In this document: positions 1 to 6,623 of the stretch, piece by piece
How positions within the stretch are numbered: position 1 is the stretch's first letter
How the letters are laid out: the number at the start of each line of letters is the position of its first letter
Assembly (NCBI GenBank): GCA_023419655.1
Contig: JAEZXP010000229.1
Span: 1 to 14,000 of the forward strand
Source: Bacillota bacterium
GTDB taxonomy: Bacteria > Bacillota > Clostridia > Lachnospirales > Lachnospiraceae
DNA: 14,000 bases
Reading direction: 5' to 3'
Notes under the pieces: model-generated
Told to the model about the DNA's origin: nothing
Database searches by the model: none
Seen by the model: only the letters and a program-made list of their open reading frames with translations
Program-made: the position numbers and the translations under genes

Positions 1-431
1 CCTGAAAGCTCACTGATATCTTTATGAAACCAGTCACCAATTCCAAAATAGCTTGATATCTCACCGACTCTTCTCCTTATCACCGCTGCGGGAAGTCCCA
101 TGTTCTCCAATCCAAAGGCAAGCTCAGTAAATACTTTATTTGTTACAATCTGATTGTCCGGATTCTGCATAACAAAGCCTATGTCACAGGCGGCAATATC
201 CTCTTCCAATTCCTCCAGCCGGAAACCATTATAGCAGATTGTGCCTGAACGCTCACCCACCGGGGCAAGCTCTCTTTTTAATGTGCGTAAAAGAGTTGTC
301 TTACCGCACCCGGTTTCTCCGCACACCACAATAAAATCTCCGCTCTTCACTGCAAAGGAAACATCATCAATCGCTTTTTGGCTTTCGCCCGGATATGTGA
401 AATTCAAATTTTTGACCTGTAGTATGTCCAT
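1..431 (-). CDS. ECF transporter ATPase (EcfA-like), 3' end beyond the left edge
   Basis: This is the N-terminal 143 residues of an ABC ATPase of the energy-coupling-factor type, which would drive vitamin uptake at the inner face of the membrane. The Walker A motif G-E-T-G-C-G-K-T is at residues 38-45. A Q-loop with F-V-M-Q-N-P-D-N-Q starts near residue 86, and the following stretch with E-L-A-F-G-L-E-N is typical of EcfA/CbiO ATPases. The sequence stops just as the signature loop (E-L-S-G) begins, so Walker B is off the window. The ATG at 431-429 is set by an AAGGAG eight bases upstream and lies inside the end of the EcfT gene (28-base overlap), indicating translational coupling. ECF transporters normally use two ATPases, so a second ATPase gene or a fused second half probably follows to the left. 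I am sure of the family. The B12 substrate is inferred from the riboswitch upstream. Confidence 0.93.
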   Translation of the reverse strand, partial: MDILQVKNLNFTYPGESQKAIDDVSFAVKSGDFIVVCGETGCGKTTLLRTLKRELAPVGERSGTICYNGFRLEELEEDIAACDIGFVMQNPDNQIVTNKVFTELAFGLENMGLPAAVIRRRVGEISSYFGIGDWFHKDISELS

Positions 432-1282
432 TTAAGTTTCTCCTTTGCTTCCAAGCCCGATGGCAGCATAACCAGCAATCCGTAAGCAATATATACCATA
501 TTGGCCGCGGCCGATGCACTTACTAAACTGAGCTTCGGATAATAGTTAAACTGTACCTCCCCCGTCGTATATCCTATAATAACAATAGCGGAAAAGACAA
601 TGGTTCCCAGAAGTACCAGATAATCTTCCTTTGTCATACGGAAAACAGAAAATTGTGTACGTTTTCCTTTCCCATAGCCTCTTGCCCGCATTGAATTTGC
701 CGTGTCGATTGCATTTTCCATCGACCATGTTACCAATATGGAAAATACCCTCATCCGTCCTTTTATTTTATCGATATAATCATCCTTTGAATAGAATCCC
801 ATCGCAGTCTGGGTATTGTTAGCCTTTATTGCCTGCCTGCGAAGCATGGGAATATAACGCAGCGCCATCGATAATACCAGGGAAAGATTCGAAGATATTT
901 TACCAAATAAGAATAAAAGCTTTTCACTGGTCATTATCTTCGTGAATATCCTGCACCAATGAAGTACGGCTATCATCATAATGGCTGTGAATATTCCATA
1001 TACTGCAGCCTCCAGTGTAATCGCTTTTCCATTCATGAAGAAAAGTACTGTATTTCCCTTATGATTAAATAGCGGGTTAGCTGCTGCTAAAATGATAAAC
1101 ACGAAAAGGTCAAAGGGCATATTTTTTATACATTGTCTCCTGTCATTCATGAATCGCCATAAGCAGGCTCCGATAAGGGAGGCAATCAGGATAACGGGAT
1201 TATTAATAAACATCACAAATACCATCACTGCAGTAAAATGTATGAATACTACAACCGGGTGTAACGATGAATACCCCCTCAT
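404..1282 (-). CDS. ECF transporter transmembrane subunit EcfT
   Basis: This 292-residue membrane protein is the EcfT/CbiQ-type coupling subunit that links the EcfA ATPases to a substrate-binding S component. Hydrophobic segments lie roughly at residues 8-40, 55-75, 88-108, 220-240 and 252-275. The diagnostic Ala-Arg-Gly motif in the cytoplasmic coupling helix is present as M-R-A-R-G-Y-G at 198-204, after a basic amphipathic helix with R-Y-I-P-M-L-R-R at 142-149. The length is normal for the family. The ATG overlaps the stop of the preceding gene in an ATGA arrangement, and the gene's end overlaps the ATPase start by 28 bases, so these genes are one translationally coupled unit. No S component lies between or before them in this window, so it is either just to the left or shared from elsewhere. 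Cobalamin as substrate is inferred from the leader. Confidence 0.92.
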   Translation of the reverse strand: MRGYSSLHPVVVFIHFTAVMVFVMFINNPVILIASLIGACLWRFMNDRRQCIKNMPFDLFVFIILAAANPLFNHKGNTVLFFMNGKAITLEAAVYGIFTAIMMIAVLHWCRIFTKIMTSEKLLFLFGKISSNLSLVLSMALRYIPMLRRQAIKANNTQTAMGFYSKDDYIDKIKGRMRVFSILVTWSMENAIDTANSMRARGYGKGKRTQFSVFRMTKEDYLVLLGTIVFSAIVIIGYTTGEVQFNYYPKLSLVSASAAANMVYIAYGLLVMLPSGLEAKEKLKWTYYRSKI

Positions 1283-2961
1283 TCTTCACCAACATCCTTT
1301 CCTAAGTCACGGGTATATACCCATTCTATCACATCTTTGTCTGAGACAGGATAGTCATTACAGCCCTTGCCCGAAAATTCACCGTTTACCATGTACATCC
1401 AGCCTGACAGCTCTCCAAATTCATATTCATAAAGATGATTAATTCCCTTCACATAGACTGTTCCTAATAGATTCTTGTCTGCCCCCTGGTAATCAAGCTG
1501 TATCTTATTCTGCTTTACAGCACGAAGCAGGATATCAAATACGCTGTCACCCTCCTTTATGCTATGCTCTGTGGATTCCAGAATAACACCATCTGCCGGT
1601 ATTTCCAATGAACTCTGCAGTCCTGCAACCGTATCACACCGAATACTGATAAAAACCGTCTCACTGTCCGGTTCGATGGTCTCATTGTTCACATTATAAT
1701 AATCTGTGACAGATTCAAACCGGATAAACCATACGCCGATTAAAACGATTGCCATTACCATTATAAGAAGAGATGCATTCTTTTTGCTTAATCTTTTTCT
1801 TAAGTAAAGTAATATCAACCCGATTATTATCATTCCGGTAATCGAAGCGGATAGTATTAATTTAAAAGTCCACATACCCAAAACCGGCACTTTGGCAGTA
1901 CCGGTTTCATTGGCTACACCGTCTTCTATTAATTCACTATCCGGCCTTTCGGCTTCCTGTGAAGTATCTTGAGGTGGGTCCACCGCTTCTATTGAATCCG
2001 TCATTGTATAAAAAGAATCCAGACCTTTACTCTGTCGCCATGCAGCGATTAATGAATGCATTGCCTGCACGGTTGCCGTATCATTGGATAATCCGTCAAT
2101 TGTATGGCCAAAGCTTCCATCGGTAAGTACGTAATGCATCAGTCCGTCTATCAATGTATTATCATCTTTAATAAATCTCTTGTCTGTCTGAACATCAATA
2201 TCAAGAGCACATAAGGCCGTTATTACCTGGGCGACACTTTCACAGCTTCGAACTCCCCAGCTTTTATAATCTCCCGTATCCAGCTGCCGCTTTGACAGCA
2301 GCCCGAGGGCATCGTCAACCGCAATTTTCACCTCATTCTCTTTATAATAAGGAGCCAGCGCCTGAACCGCCATCGCCGTTATATCTATATCTGATACCTT
2401 TCCGGTTAAAGCCCATCCTCCATCTTCAAGCCTTCGTGACAAAAGCTCATCGATTATATCTTCCCTGCTGATTTTCTCACTTACATAAGCCCTACTGTCC
2501 ATAAGAATCAGCCCATAGATATAACTCATAATTCCTAAGCTGCCTATGGTATCTTTCATCGTATCTTCTATAAATTTATCATTTGCACCACAAAATGAAT
2601 ATGCAAGGGCCATCCTTTGTAAATCAGTAGCCTTTGCAGATTCCATATTCTCTGCATAAGAGTCCAGGGCTTCCAGATATGTGCTGTAATCGCAGCTCTC
2701 CTTGTATCGGTTAAGTGCCAGTATATACCACTCCGCCGGACCGGTACCTGCTTTTTTTGCAAGCTCTGTATCGATAAGCTCCTGCACAGAGGAGACCTTG
2801 GCCTCTTTTTGTTTATATGAAATGATACCGTCGATGACCTTTTCCAGGTCATCGGCGGCATAGTTGCTTTTTGCCATTATTCCAGCGGAAGGTATCTTGG
2901 CACTTATTAAAAATATCAGTAAAAAGCAGATAATTGACTTTATTAATAATTTATTTTTCAT
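1279..2961 (-). CDS. membrane protein: alpha/alpha-barrel-like region plus transcobalamin-like C-terminal (DUF4430) domain
   Basis: This 560-residue protein starts with a signal-like segment (about 5-21). A helical region follows (about 35-315) with repeats of the prenyltransferase/terpene-cyclase barrel type: D-G-G-W...D-I-T-A-M-A-V-Q-A-L near 190-202, S-W-G...V-A-Q-V-I-T-A-L near 234-250, and D-G-S-F...D-T-A-T-V-Q-A-M near 281-301. A low-complexity acidic linker leads to two membrane helices (about 366-387 and 396-414) joined by a short basic turn. A C-terminal DUF4430 (transcobalamin-like) domain (about 435-555) carries the G-W-M-Y-M-V-N-G signature at 520-527. With a basic turn inside, both large domains would face outwards. 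An alpha6/alpha6 barrel followed by this beta domain is the layout of human intrinsic factor and transcobalamin. I infer a surface corrinoid-binding role. The start overlaps the upstream gene by 11 bases with a weak ribosome site, so it is probably translationally coupled. The family relation is well supported, while B12 binding itself is inference. Confidence 0.85.
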   Translation of the reverse strand: MKNKLLIKSIICFLLIFLISAKIPSAGIMAKSNYAADDLEKVIDGIISYKQKEAKVSSVQELIDTELAKKAGTGPAEWYILALNRYKESCDYSTYLEALDSYAENMESAKATDLQRMALAYSFCGANDKFIEDTMKDTIGSLGIMSYIYGLILMDSRAYVSEKISREDIIDELLSRRLEDGGWALTGKVSDIDITAMAVQALAPYYKENEVKIAVDDALGLLSKRQLDTGDYKSWGVRSCESVAQVITALCALDIDVQTDKRFIKDDNTLIDGLMHYVLTDGSFGHTIDGLSNDTATVQAMHSLIAAWRQSKGLDSFYTMTDSIEAVDPPQDTSQEAERPDSELIEDGVANETGTAKVPVLGMWTFKLILSASITGMIIIGLILLYLRKRLSKKNASLLIMVMAIVLIGVWFIRFESVTDYYNVNNETIEPDSETVFISIRCDTVAGLQSSLEIPADGVILESTEHSIKEGDSVFDILLRAVKQNKIQLDYQGADKNLLGTVYVKGINHLYEYEFGELSGWMYMVNGEFSGKGCNDYPVSDKDVIEWVYTRDLGKDVGEE

Positions 2962-3865
2962 ACAGTTCTTTTCTTCTATAATAGATTACCCCCAATAATG
3001 AACCTGCTGCCCCAATTCCAAAGAGTACCATCAGCATATTACTGTTGTCGCCGGTTTTAGGACTACCGGTACGATTCTCCTTCGCTGTCGTTCCATCTAT
3101 CGCTACGACATCCGAATCCGTTACTTTTGAATCGGTATCTGTATCAGCCACATCAACCTTAATCGTATAATCCGGTGCATACCGCAGTACAAGAGGAATC
3201 CCTGCATCACTGATTTTTGAGATTTGAAGGGTATACGCACCCGACACCAGCTGGGCCTTATCCATACTTATCTCTCCACGCTCATTCGTTACATAATTCG
3301 TGGTTTCATTACCATTACTCAATATAACCGTCGCATCAACTACAGGATTAACCGTAACCGTTGCATTAAAATCTGCATCATATGTGGTGTCAGCGCTTGT
3401 GAATCGGATAATACCCTCACGAATATCCGAGGTATCCGCTGCCGGATACTGCATCCCTGCACCAAAGGGGTCTCCGTAATAAAGTACAATGCTGTCACCA
3501 TCTGATAACTGCAGACCATCTATACCAACAGAGGCTTCCGCACCATTCACCAGATAAAGCCAGCCGTCCCAGCCGCCAAACTGTCCGGCTGTTTCGCCAT
3601 TAATGTCGGTGATATAGGCAGTATCGACACCTGTTATGCGGATACTTTCATCATTCAAATCAATATAGGCAAGAGCAGCCTGAAGAGTTAATGTATCGGT
3701 ATAAGGAACCTTCACCTCATCATAAAAAATATTCTCTTCTATTCCTTCAATCCGCAAGGTTAAATCCATCGTTTTTTCTGCGGCAAATGCATTTGCAGGA
3801 AGCATTGCACCTATCATTAATAGAGACATCCATATAACCATTATCTTTTTTGTTAATCTTTTCAT
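2951..3865 (-). CDS. sortase-anchored DUF4430 (transcobalamin-like C-terminal domain) surface protein
   Basis: This 304-residue cell-wall protein has a signal peptide (about 1-28, ending A-N-A-F-A-A). A DUF4430 domain follows (about 32-135) with the hallmark G-G-W-D-G-W-L-Y-L-V-N-G at 97-108. A beta-rich region (about 145-235) looks like a carboxypeptidase-regulatory or Ig-like fold, and a Thr/Asp-rich spacer leads to an S-P-K-T-G sortase motif at 268-272. The anchor ends with a hydrophobic helix (277-295) and an R-R-K tail. I chose the ATG at 3865 because AAGGAG sits eight bases upstream and the signal peptide begins there. A longer frame opens at 3901 but adds twelve residues with no ribosome site. 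The gene follows a B12 riboswitch and overlaps the barrel-DUF4430 gene. It may be the wall-exposed half of a corrinoid capture relay. The domains are clear and the ligand is inferred. Confidence 0.88.
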   Translation of the reverse strand: MKRLTKKIMVIWMSLLMIGAMLPANAFAAEKTMDLTLRIEGIEENIFYDEVKVPYTDTLTLQAALAYIDLNDESIRITGVDTAYITDINGETAGQFGGWDGWLYLVNGAEASVGIDGLQLSDGDSIVLYYGDPFGAGMQYPAADTSDIREGIIRFTSADTTYDADFNATVTVNPVVDATVILSNGNETTNYVTNERGEISMDKAQLVSGAYTLQISKISDAGIPLVLRYAPDYTIKVDVADTDTDSKVTDSDVVAIDGTTAKENRTGSPKTGDNSNMLMVLFGIGAAGSLLGVIYYRRKELYEK

Positions 3866-3886
3866 GTTATCGACTCCTTCGTATTT

Positions 3887-3892
3887 ATTATA
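3887..3892 (-). promoter_or_regulatory. possible secondary -10 element before the sortase-anchored protein
   Basis: The minus strand reads TATAAT here, about 20 bases before the AAGGAG of the gene starting at 3865. Only a weak -35 match (TCAAAA, 17 bases upstream) is visible. It could give riboswitch-independent basal expression, or it could be chance in AT-rich DNA. The rest of the 3866-3997 gap shows no convincing terminator, which favours readthrough from the riboswitch. Confidence 0.25.
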
Positions 3893-3997
3893 CAGCGCCA
3901 TCGCTTGTATTTTGAGAATAAAAATATATTAATACCTTTATTACCGTATTCCGTTATGAATCATATGGTTTCATTTACATGCCCGCATTAAGGCTTT

Positions 3998-4255
3998 TCA
4001 CAAATTGCCGCTTTTGTTTCTTTTCCCCTGAGTACGTACACTTGCACACTTTCCACGACCTTTCGCTAATTTATCCCCGGGTCTGGGTTCCTTAAGACCA
4101 GCTGCCTCCAGCGCTCTTGGCCAGGGTCCGAAATATGCCTTTATTCTGACAACCTCATGTTCTGCAAAATCAGCCTTTTTAGGAAGCCGATTGATTTGTG
4201 CTGCCCGTTCACATAATAAGAGCAGGCATTCTTCTCTGGATAGCTTGTCAGTCAT
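3998..4255 (-). CDS. small HNH-repeat-like (homing endonuclease-associated repeat) protein
   Basis: This is an 85-residue basic protein. Residues about 5-55 match the pattern of the homing endonuclease-associated repeat: a helix with E-E-C-L-L-L-L, then L-P-K-K-A-D-F, and ending F-G-P-W-P-R-A-L-E-A-A-G-L. The C-terminus (about 56-85) is a Lys/Arg/Gly-rich tail. No HNH catalytic motif is present, so a nuclease role is not supported. Nucleic-acid binding is the natural guess for such a repeat with a basic tail. I placed the start at 4255 because a GGGAGGGGG ribosome site lies just upstream. The open frame extends further, to 4348, but that part runs through the riboswitch terminator hairpin. 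The gene lies immediately after the B12 riboswitch terminator and about 130 bases before the surface-protein gene, so it should be co-regulated by cobalamin. Its role in that operon is unknown. Confidence 0.7.
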   Translation of the reverse strand: MTDKLSREECLLLLCERAAQINRLPKKADFAEHEVVRIKAYFGPWPRALEAAGLKEPRPGDKLAKGRGKCASVRTQGKRNKSGNL

Positions 4256-4289
4256 CGCATCCCCCTCCCGGTTTGATAAGCATAGAATA

Positions 4290-4325
4290 AAAAAGCACCT
4301 TTTACCTTCATGTAAAAAGTGCAAC
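4290..4325 (-). terminator. riboswitch-controlled Rho-independent terminator
   Basis: On the minus strand GCACTTTTTAC (4322-4312) pairs over 11 bp, with one G-U pair, with GTAAAAGGTGC (4305-4295) across the loop ATGAAG. A run of six T follows. It lies between the B12 aptamer and the first coding start at 4255. Its 5' arm, extended to GTTGCACTTTT (4325-4315), is exactly complementary to AAAAGTGCAAC (4422-4412) upstream, so it is the terminator of a transcriptional on/off switch. Confidence 0.9.
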
Positions 4326-4411
4326 AATCTTATATTAAGCTTAACCATACGATTCGTCCATGCTTTTAATTAAACCAAAACAGACGCATCTTAAAAAGCA
4401 TCATAAGAATG

Positions 4412-4438
4412 GTTGCACTTTTCCTTCACCCAAAAGTG
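4412..4438 (-). promoter_or_regulatory. antiterminator and anti-antiterminator segment of the B12 riboswitch
   Basis: The minus strand carries CACTTTT (4438-4432) and AAAAGTGCAAC (4422-4412) around a nine-base loop. The second segment can pair with the first (7 bp, anti-antiterminator) or over 11 bp with the 5' arm of the terminator at 4325-4315 (antiterminator). The two folds exclude each other. This is the expected expression platform for repression by cobalamin. Confidence 0.8.
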
Positions 4439-4471
4439 TTCGGCAAATTCATAATAGATTGCCAATAACCC

Positions 4472-4588
4472 TGTAACATGGCAAGTATCCCGACTTATAA
4501 CTTTCATTAAATACGGTAATGGTGGTTGCGCCGGATTCTCACCGGACTTCCCTCTAATCCATGCATAATCACATGAAACCATGTTACA
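4472..4588 (-). ncRNA. cobalamin (B12) riboswitch aptamer
   Basis: The minus strand shows the conserved core G-G-G-A-A followed by GGTGAGAATCC and then GCGCAACC...ACCGT between about 4553 and 4513. The B12 box is present as AAGTCGGGATACTTGCC (4496-4480). The ends form a perfect 10-bp P1 helix: TGTAACATGG (4588-4579) with CCATGTTACA (4481-4472). These are the hallmarks of the classical cobalamin riboswitch. It lies upstream of a terminator/antiterminator pair and an operon for an ECF transporter with transcobalamin-like proteins, so cobalamin binding should reduce readthrough. The core and the paired ends make the identification strong. I cannot tell the preferred corrinoid (adenosyl or aquo form) by eye. 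Confidence 0.93.
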
Positions 4589-4623
4589 ACTATTTATTTT
4601 ATTATATTTGTAAATATGAGATA

Positions 4624-4652
4624 AGTTTAGCATACGGTATCTCATTCGTCAA
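4624..4652 (-). promoter_or_regulatory. promoter of the B12-regulated operon
   Basis: The minus strand has TTGACG (4652-4647), a 17-base spacer and TAAACT (4629-4624). The expected start near 4617 gives a leader of about 30 bases before P1 of the riboswitch. The -35 is near consensus and the -10 matches four of six positions. Confidence 0.65.
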
Positions 4653-4683
4653 CATTGAGCTGCCCTTCTGACAGAGTCTTTTG

Positions 4684-4728
4684 ATAAAAAAGGAATGCCG
4701 GCAGAAAAACCATAAACTGCGGCATTCC
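4684..4728 (-). terminator. Rho-independent terminator after the 322-residue protein gene
   Basis: On the minus strand GGAATGCCGCAG (4728-4717) pairs with CTGCCGGCATTCC (4704-4692) with one bulged base. A run of seven T follows. It closes the unit ending at 4760 and insulates the B12 operon promoter just downstream. Confidence 0.9.
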
Positions 4729-4759
4729 TAAAGATATTGAATCTAAAAACTCTGTGTCC

Positions 4760-5728
4760 TTAGATGATTTGAGCATATACCAATGTCTGATTTAATAATT
4801 GATATGCAATCTCTCCAAAGGTTACAGGTCCGGCAAACGGCGGTGTTATTTTATCATCCAGCTTGCCGTAAAGATAATTCAGAATACAGTTACAGGAGAA
4901 AGCAGGTGTAACATTCTCAAAGTCTTGCAGGCGTTTTGTAAAGCTTTCTGCATAATCACTGACGGGGCAGGCGAATCTGTATTCCTTACCGGCAAATACC
5001 GGCGCATACAATTCGACTCTTCCACTTTCCTGTGAAATGGATTTTATGGAGACATTAATGGATACACCATTATAATCGGCAATTAACGGCAATTGTGTAT
5101 CCATATTATTCTCCCTGATATAATCAGCGAATACCGTCTCTTGTCCGTCAACCAAACATTTACCAACTGATAACGTATCCTCTAAAAACTCGATTTTTGA
5201 ACTATTCTCAGCGACATCAAATATATTAACAATACCGAGAGTAGCCATCTTATTATCAGGCAGACAAATATGTAAAGCAACCGCTTTATCCGCATAGGAC
5301 ATGCCGCTAAAACCATCATAAACCTTGGCAGCCTCATCGGATGACAAATCAAATCCGGTAATCCAGCCCACGATAGGATGCATTAATATATCATCGGAAT
5401 TCGGTGCTTCCTTAGAATAATATACTGCTACTTCACTGGAAAAAGGCATCAGCAAGATGGTCAGTCCGTTGGCATAGGCTTCCTCCGTAATATTTAACAC
5501 ATTACTCTTATCGTATACTTTGGTTTTATAATCTGCTGCACTGCCTATCTCATCAACATATAGCTTATCCTTACAGAAAATGCCGCCCTGCTCCGTGATA
5601 AAGTAAGGCGTTGTTCCACCAATCCAATTCCCCTTCGGTAATTGCTTCAATAACGAATCATCTGCCGCAATATGTAATAGCTTCCCTTCCTGAATTAATT
5701 TTATCGTTTGTTCTAGCGTTATAAACAT
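4760..5728 (-). CDS. DUF6976/FIST-like protein of unknown function
   Basis: This 322-residue protein has no signal peptide or membrane segment, so it is probably cytoplasmic. The N-terminal part has the pattern L-L-H-I-A-A-D-D-S-L-L-K-Q-L-P-K-G-N-W-I (residues 17-36) followed by G-G-T-T-P-Y-F, which I recognise from DUF6976-type proteins. The C-terminus (about 275-322: C-N-C-I-L-N-Y-L-Y-G-K-L, then G-P-V-T-F-G-E-I-A-Y and N-Q-T-L-V) resembles the FIST_C sensory domain associated with signal-transduction proteins. I name both relations from memory, so a profile search is needed to confirm them. The start is supported by AGGAGG nine bases upstream. It lies 11 bases after a small helical gene and before a strong terminator, so the two form one operon. 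FIST domains are thought to bind small ligands. No ligand or partner enzyme is evident here. Confidence 0.7.
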   Translation of the reverse strand: MFITLEQTIKLIQEGKLLHIAADDSLLKQLPKGNWIGGTTPYFITEQGGIFCKDKLYVDEIGSAADYKTKVYDKSNVLNITEEAYANGLTILLMPFSSEVAVYYSKEAPNSDDILMHPIVGWITGFDLSSDEAAKVYDGFSGMSYADKAVALHICLPDNKMATLGIVNIFDVAENSSKIEFLEDTLSVGKCLVDGQETVFADYIRENNMDTQLPLIADYNGVSINVSIKSISQESGRVELYAPVFAGKEYRFACPVSDYAESFTKRLQDFENVTPAFSCNCILNYLYGKLDDKITPPFAGPVTFGEIAYQLLNQTLVYAQII

Positions 5729-5739
5729 GGCATTTCCTC

Positions 5740-5964
5740 CTATAATTTTTCAATCGCTTCTATTTCATTTGTCATTATATTTTTATATTTCTGTAGAAAA
5801 CTATTCATTTGTTGCAAACAATCATCCATTTCGCCGGGTGTCTGGTTTGCATTATACTTTTTTTGCAGTCTTGCAATCAAGAGATTTAACCCAAAGTTCA
5901 CTGCCTGATACTTAATCTCTCCTCTGATTAATTTTTTCAAATTTAATTCCAAAATAGTCGCCAT
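5740..5964 (-). CDS. small helical protein of unknown function
   Basis: This 74-residue, predominantly helical, charged protein has no signal peptide or membrane segment. Residues about 5-35 (L-N-L-K-K-L-I-R-G-E-I-K-Y-Q-A-V-N-F-G-L) and 47-74 look like two amphipathic helices separated by N-Q-T-P-G-E. I do not recognise the family. It sits 11 bases upstream of the DUF6976/FIST-like gene and shares its promoter, so it may be a partner protein. The start is uncertain. The ATG at 5964 has no ribosome site nearby, while a good AAGGAG lies about 40 bases upstream, in front of ATG codons at 5999 and 5995 in the other two frames, with a hairpin between. Either translation is coupled to a short overlapping leader, or a frameshift separates the true N-terminus from this frame. 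Confidence 0.6.
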   Translation of the reverse strand: MATILELNLKKLIRGEIKYQAVNFGLNLLIARLQKKYNANQTPGEMDDCLQQMNSFLQKYKNIMTNEIEAIEKL

Positions 5965-5978
5965 AATAAAATTTGCCA

Positions 5979-6000
5979 GATGTATAGGTAGTCATACATC
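5979..6000 (-). promoter_or_regulatory. hairpin between the ribosome site and the start at 5964
   Basis: The minus strand carries GATGTAT (6000-5994) and ATACATC (5985-5979), a perfect 7-bp inverted repeat with an eight-base loop. It covers two alternative ATG codons (5999 and 5995) that lie at good distance from the upstream AAGGAG (about 6012-6006). It could gate initiation or bring the ribosome site closer to 5964. Confidence 0.4.
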
Positions 6001-6075
6001 TATTCTCTCCTTTCCTAATGAAATCCTCATAATAAATCCAAATAATAAAATACCATATTATTCAAATGTTCTCTT

Positions 6076-6104
6076 ATTATCCTATAAATTTTTCAAAGTT
6101 TCAA
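6076..6104 (-). promoter_or_regulatory. promoter of the 74-residue/322-residue operon
   Basis: The minus strand has TTGAAA (6104-6099), a 17-base spacer and GATAAT (6081-6076). The predicted start near 6069 gives a leader of about 60 bases before the AAGGAG. The spacing is ideal and both hexamers are close to consensus. Confidence 0.65.
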
Positions 6105-6151
6105 TAAAATTCTTGACTGTTTTATTAAAAGGCTAATGAAACACAACAATT

Positions 6152-6178
6152 ATAAAAAGCACCCGAAGGATGCTCTTC
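6152..6178 (-). terminator. Rho-independent terminator after the PH-like gene remnant
   Basis: On the minus strand AGCATCC and GGTGCT form a short stem over a TTCG tetraloop and are followed by T-T-T-T-T. The same hairpin style (AGCACCC...GGGTGCT) recurs after the small prophage gene ending at 9043. Confidence 0.75.
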
Positions 6179-6207
6179 ATTTCACTCTATTTTCAAAACT
6201 TTTTTAC

Positions 6208-6603
6208 TTATTCTCCTATTTTCGCGTCAACTTTCAATCCATTATCTTCCTTAAATTTCTTTAATGCAGCTTTTGTATTTTTACCACATACCCCTGTTTA
6301 TATTTTACTTTTCAAAAACTCTACAACAGCCGCACGCTTAAAAACAAGGAATTTGTATTTTTCTCCAAGATGTGTCCATATACAAAAACAAGGAATTATA
6401 CCAAATAGTGCTCTTTTTTTTAAAACTTCGCTTATATCGCAATACTCTATTTTTATTGTTGAATCACCCAAAGTAGTTGTAAAAACAATACCTTCCTCAC
6501 CAAAATACAAAAAACCCGAATCAGGATTAATTATTAATGGAATATGAGTTGCAGCAACTTTTTTACCAGTATAATTTTCCATACCTAAATTTTTTACCTC
6601 CAT
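6208..6603 (-). pseudogene. PH-like domain gene with an in-frame stop before a peptidoglycan-binding-module remnant
   Basis: The first 101 codons (6603-6301) encode a beta-rich domain of the bacterial PH/GRAM kind: residues about 31-95 with G-F-L-Y-F-G-E-E-G-I-V-F, I-K-I-E-Y-C-D-I and F-L-V-F-K-R, ending in a helix. They end at TAA (6300-6298). The same frame then continues for 29 codons without a break to a stop at 6210-6208, coding T-G-V-C-G-K-N-T-K-A-A-L-K-K-F and then N-G-L-K-V-D. This is the second half of a PG_binding_1 motif. The usual reading is a nonsense mutation or a deletion join in a once longer protein. A still-functional 101-residue PH-like protein followed by debris is also possible. 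GGAGG at about 6601-6597 favours the internal ATG at 6582 although the spacing is long. The first ATG (6603) overlaps that site. Confidence 0.6.
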
Positions 6604-6623
6604 TAAATACCACTAATGGCCTG

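Noticed and set aside
3866..3997. Possible terminator between the HNH-repeat-like gene and the sortase-anchored protein gene
   Set aside because: The best hairpin (AATAC...GTATT) has only five base pairs, too weak to call; readthrough is more likely.
4391..4645. 84-codon minus-strand open frame
   Set aside because: It lies entirely within the B12 riboswitch and its expression platform, which explain the sequence fully.
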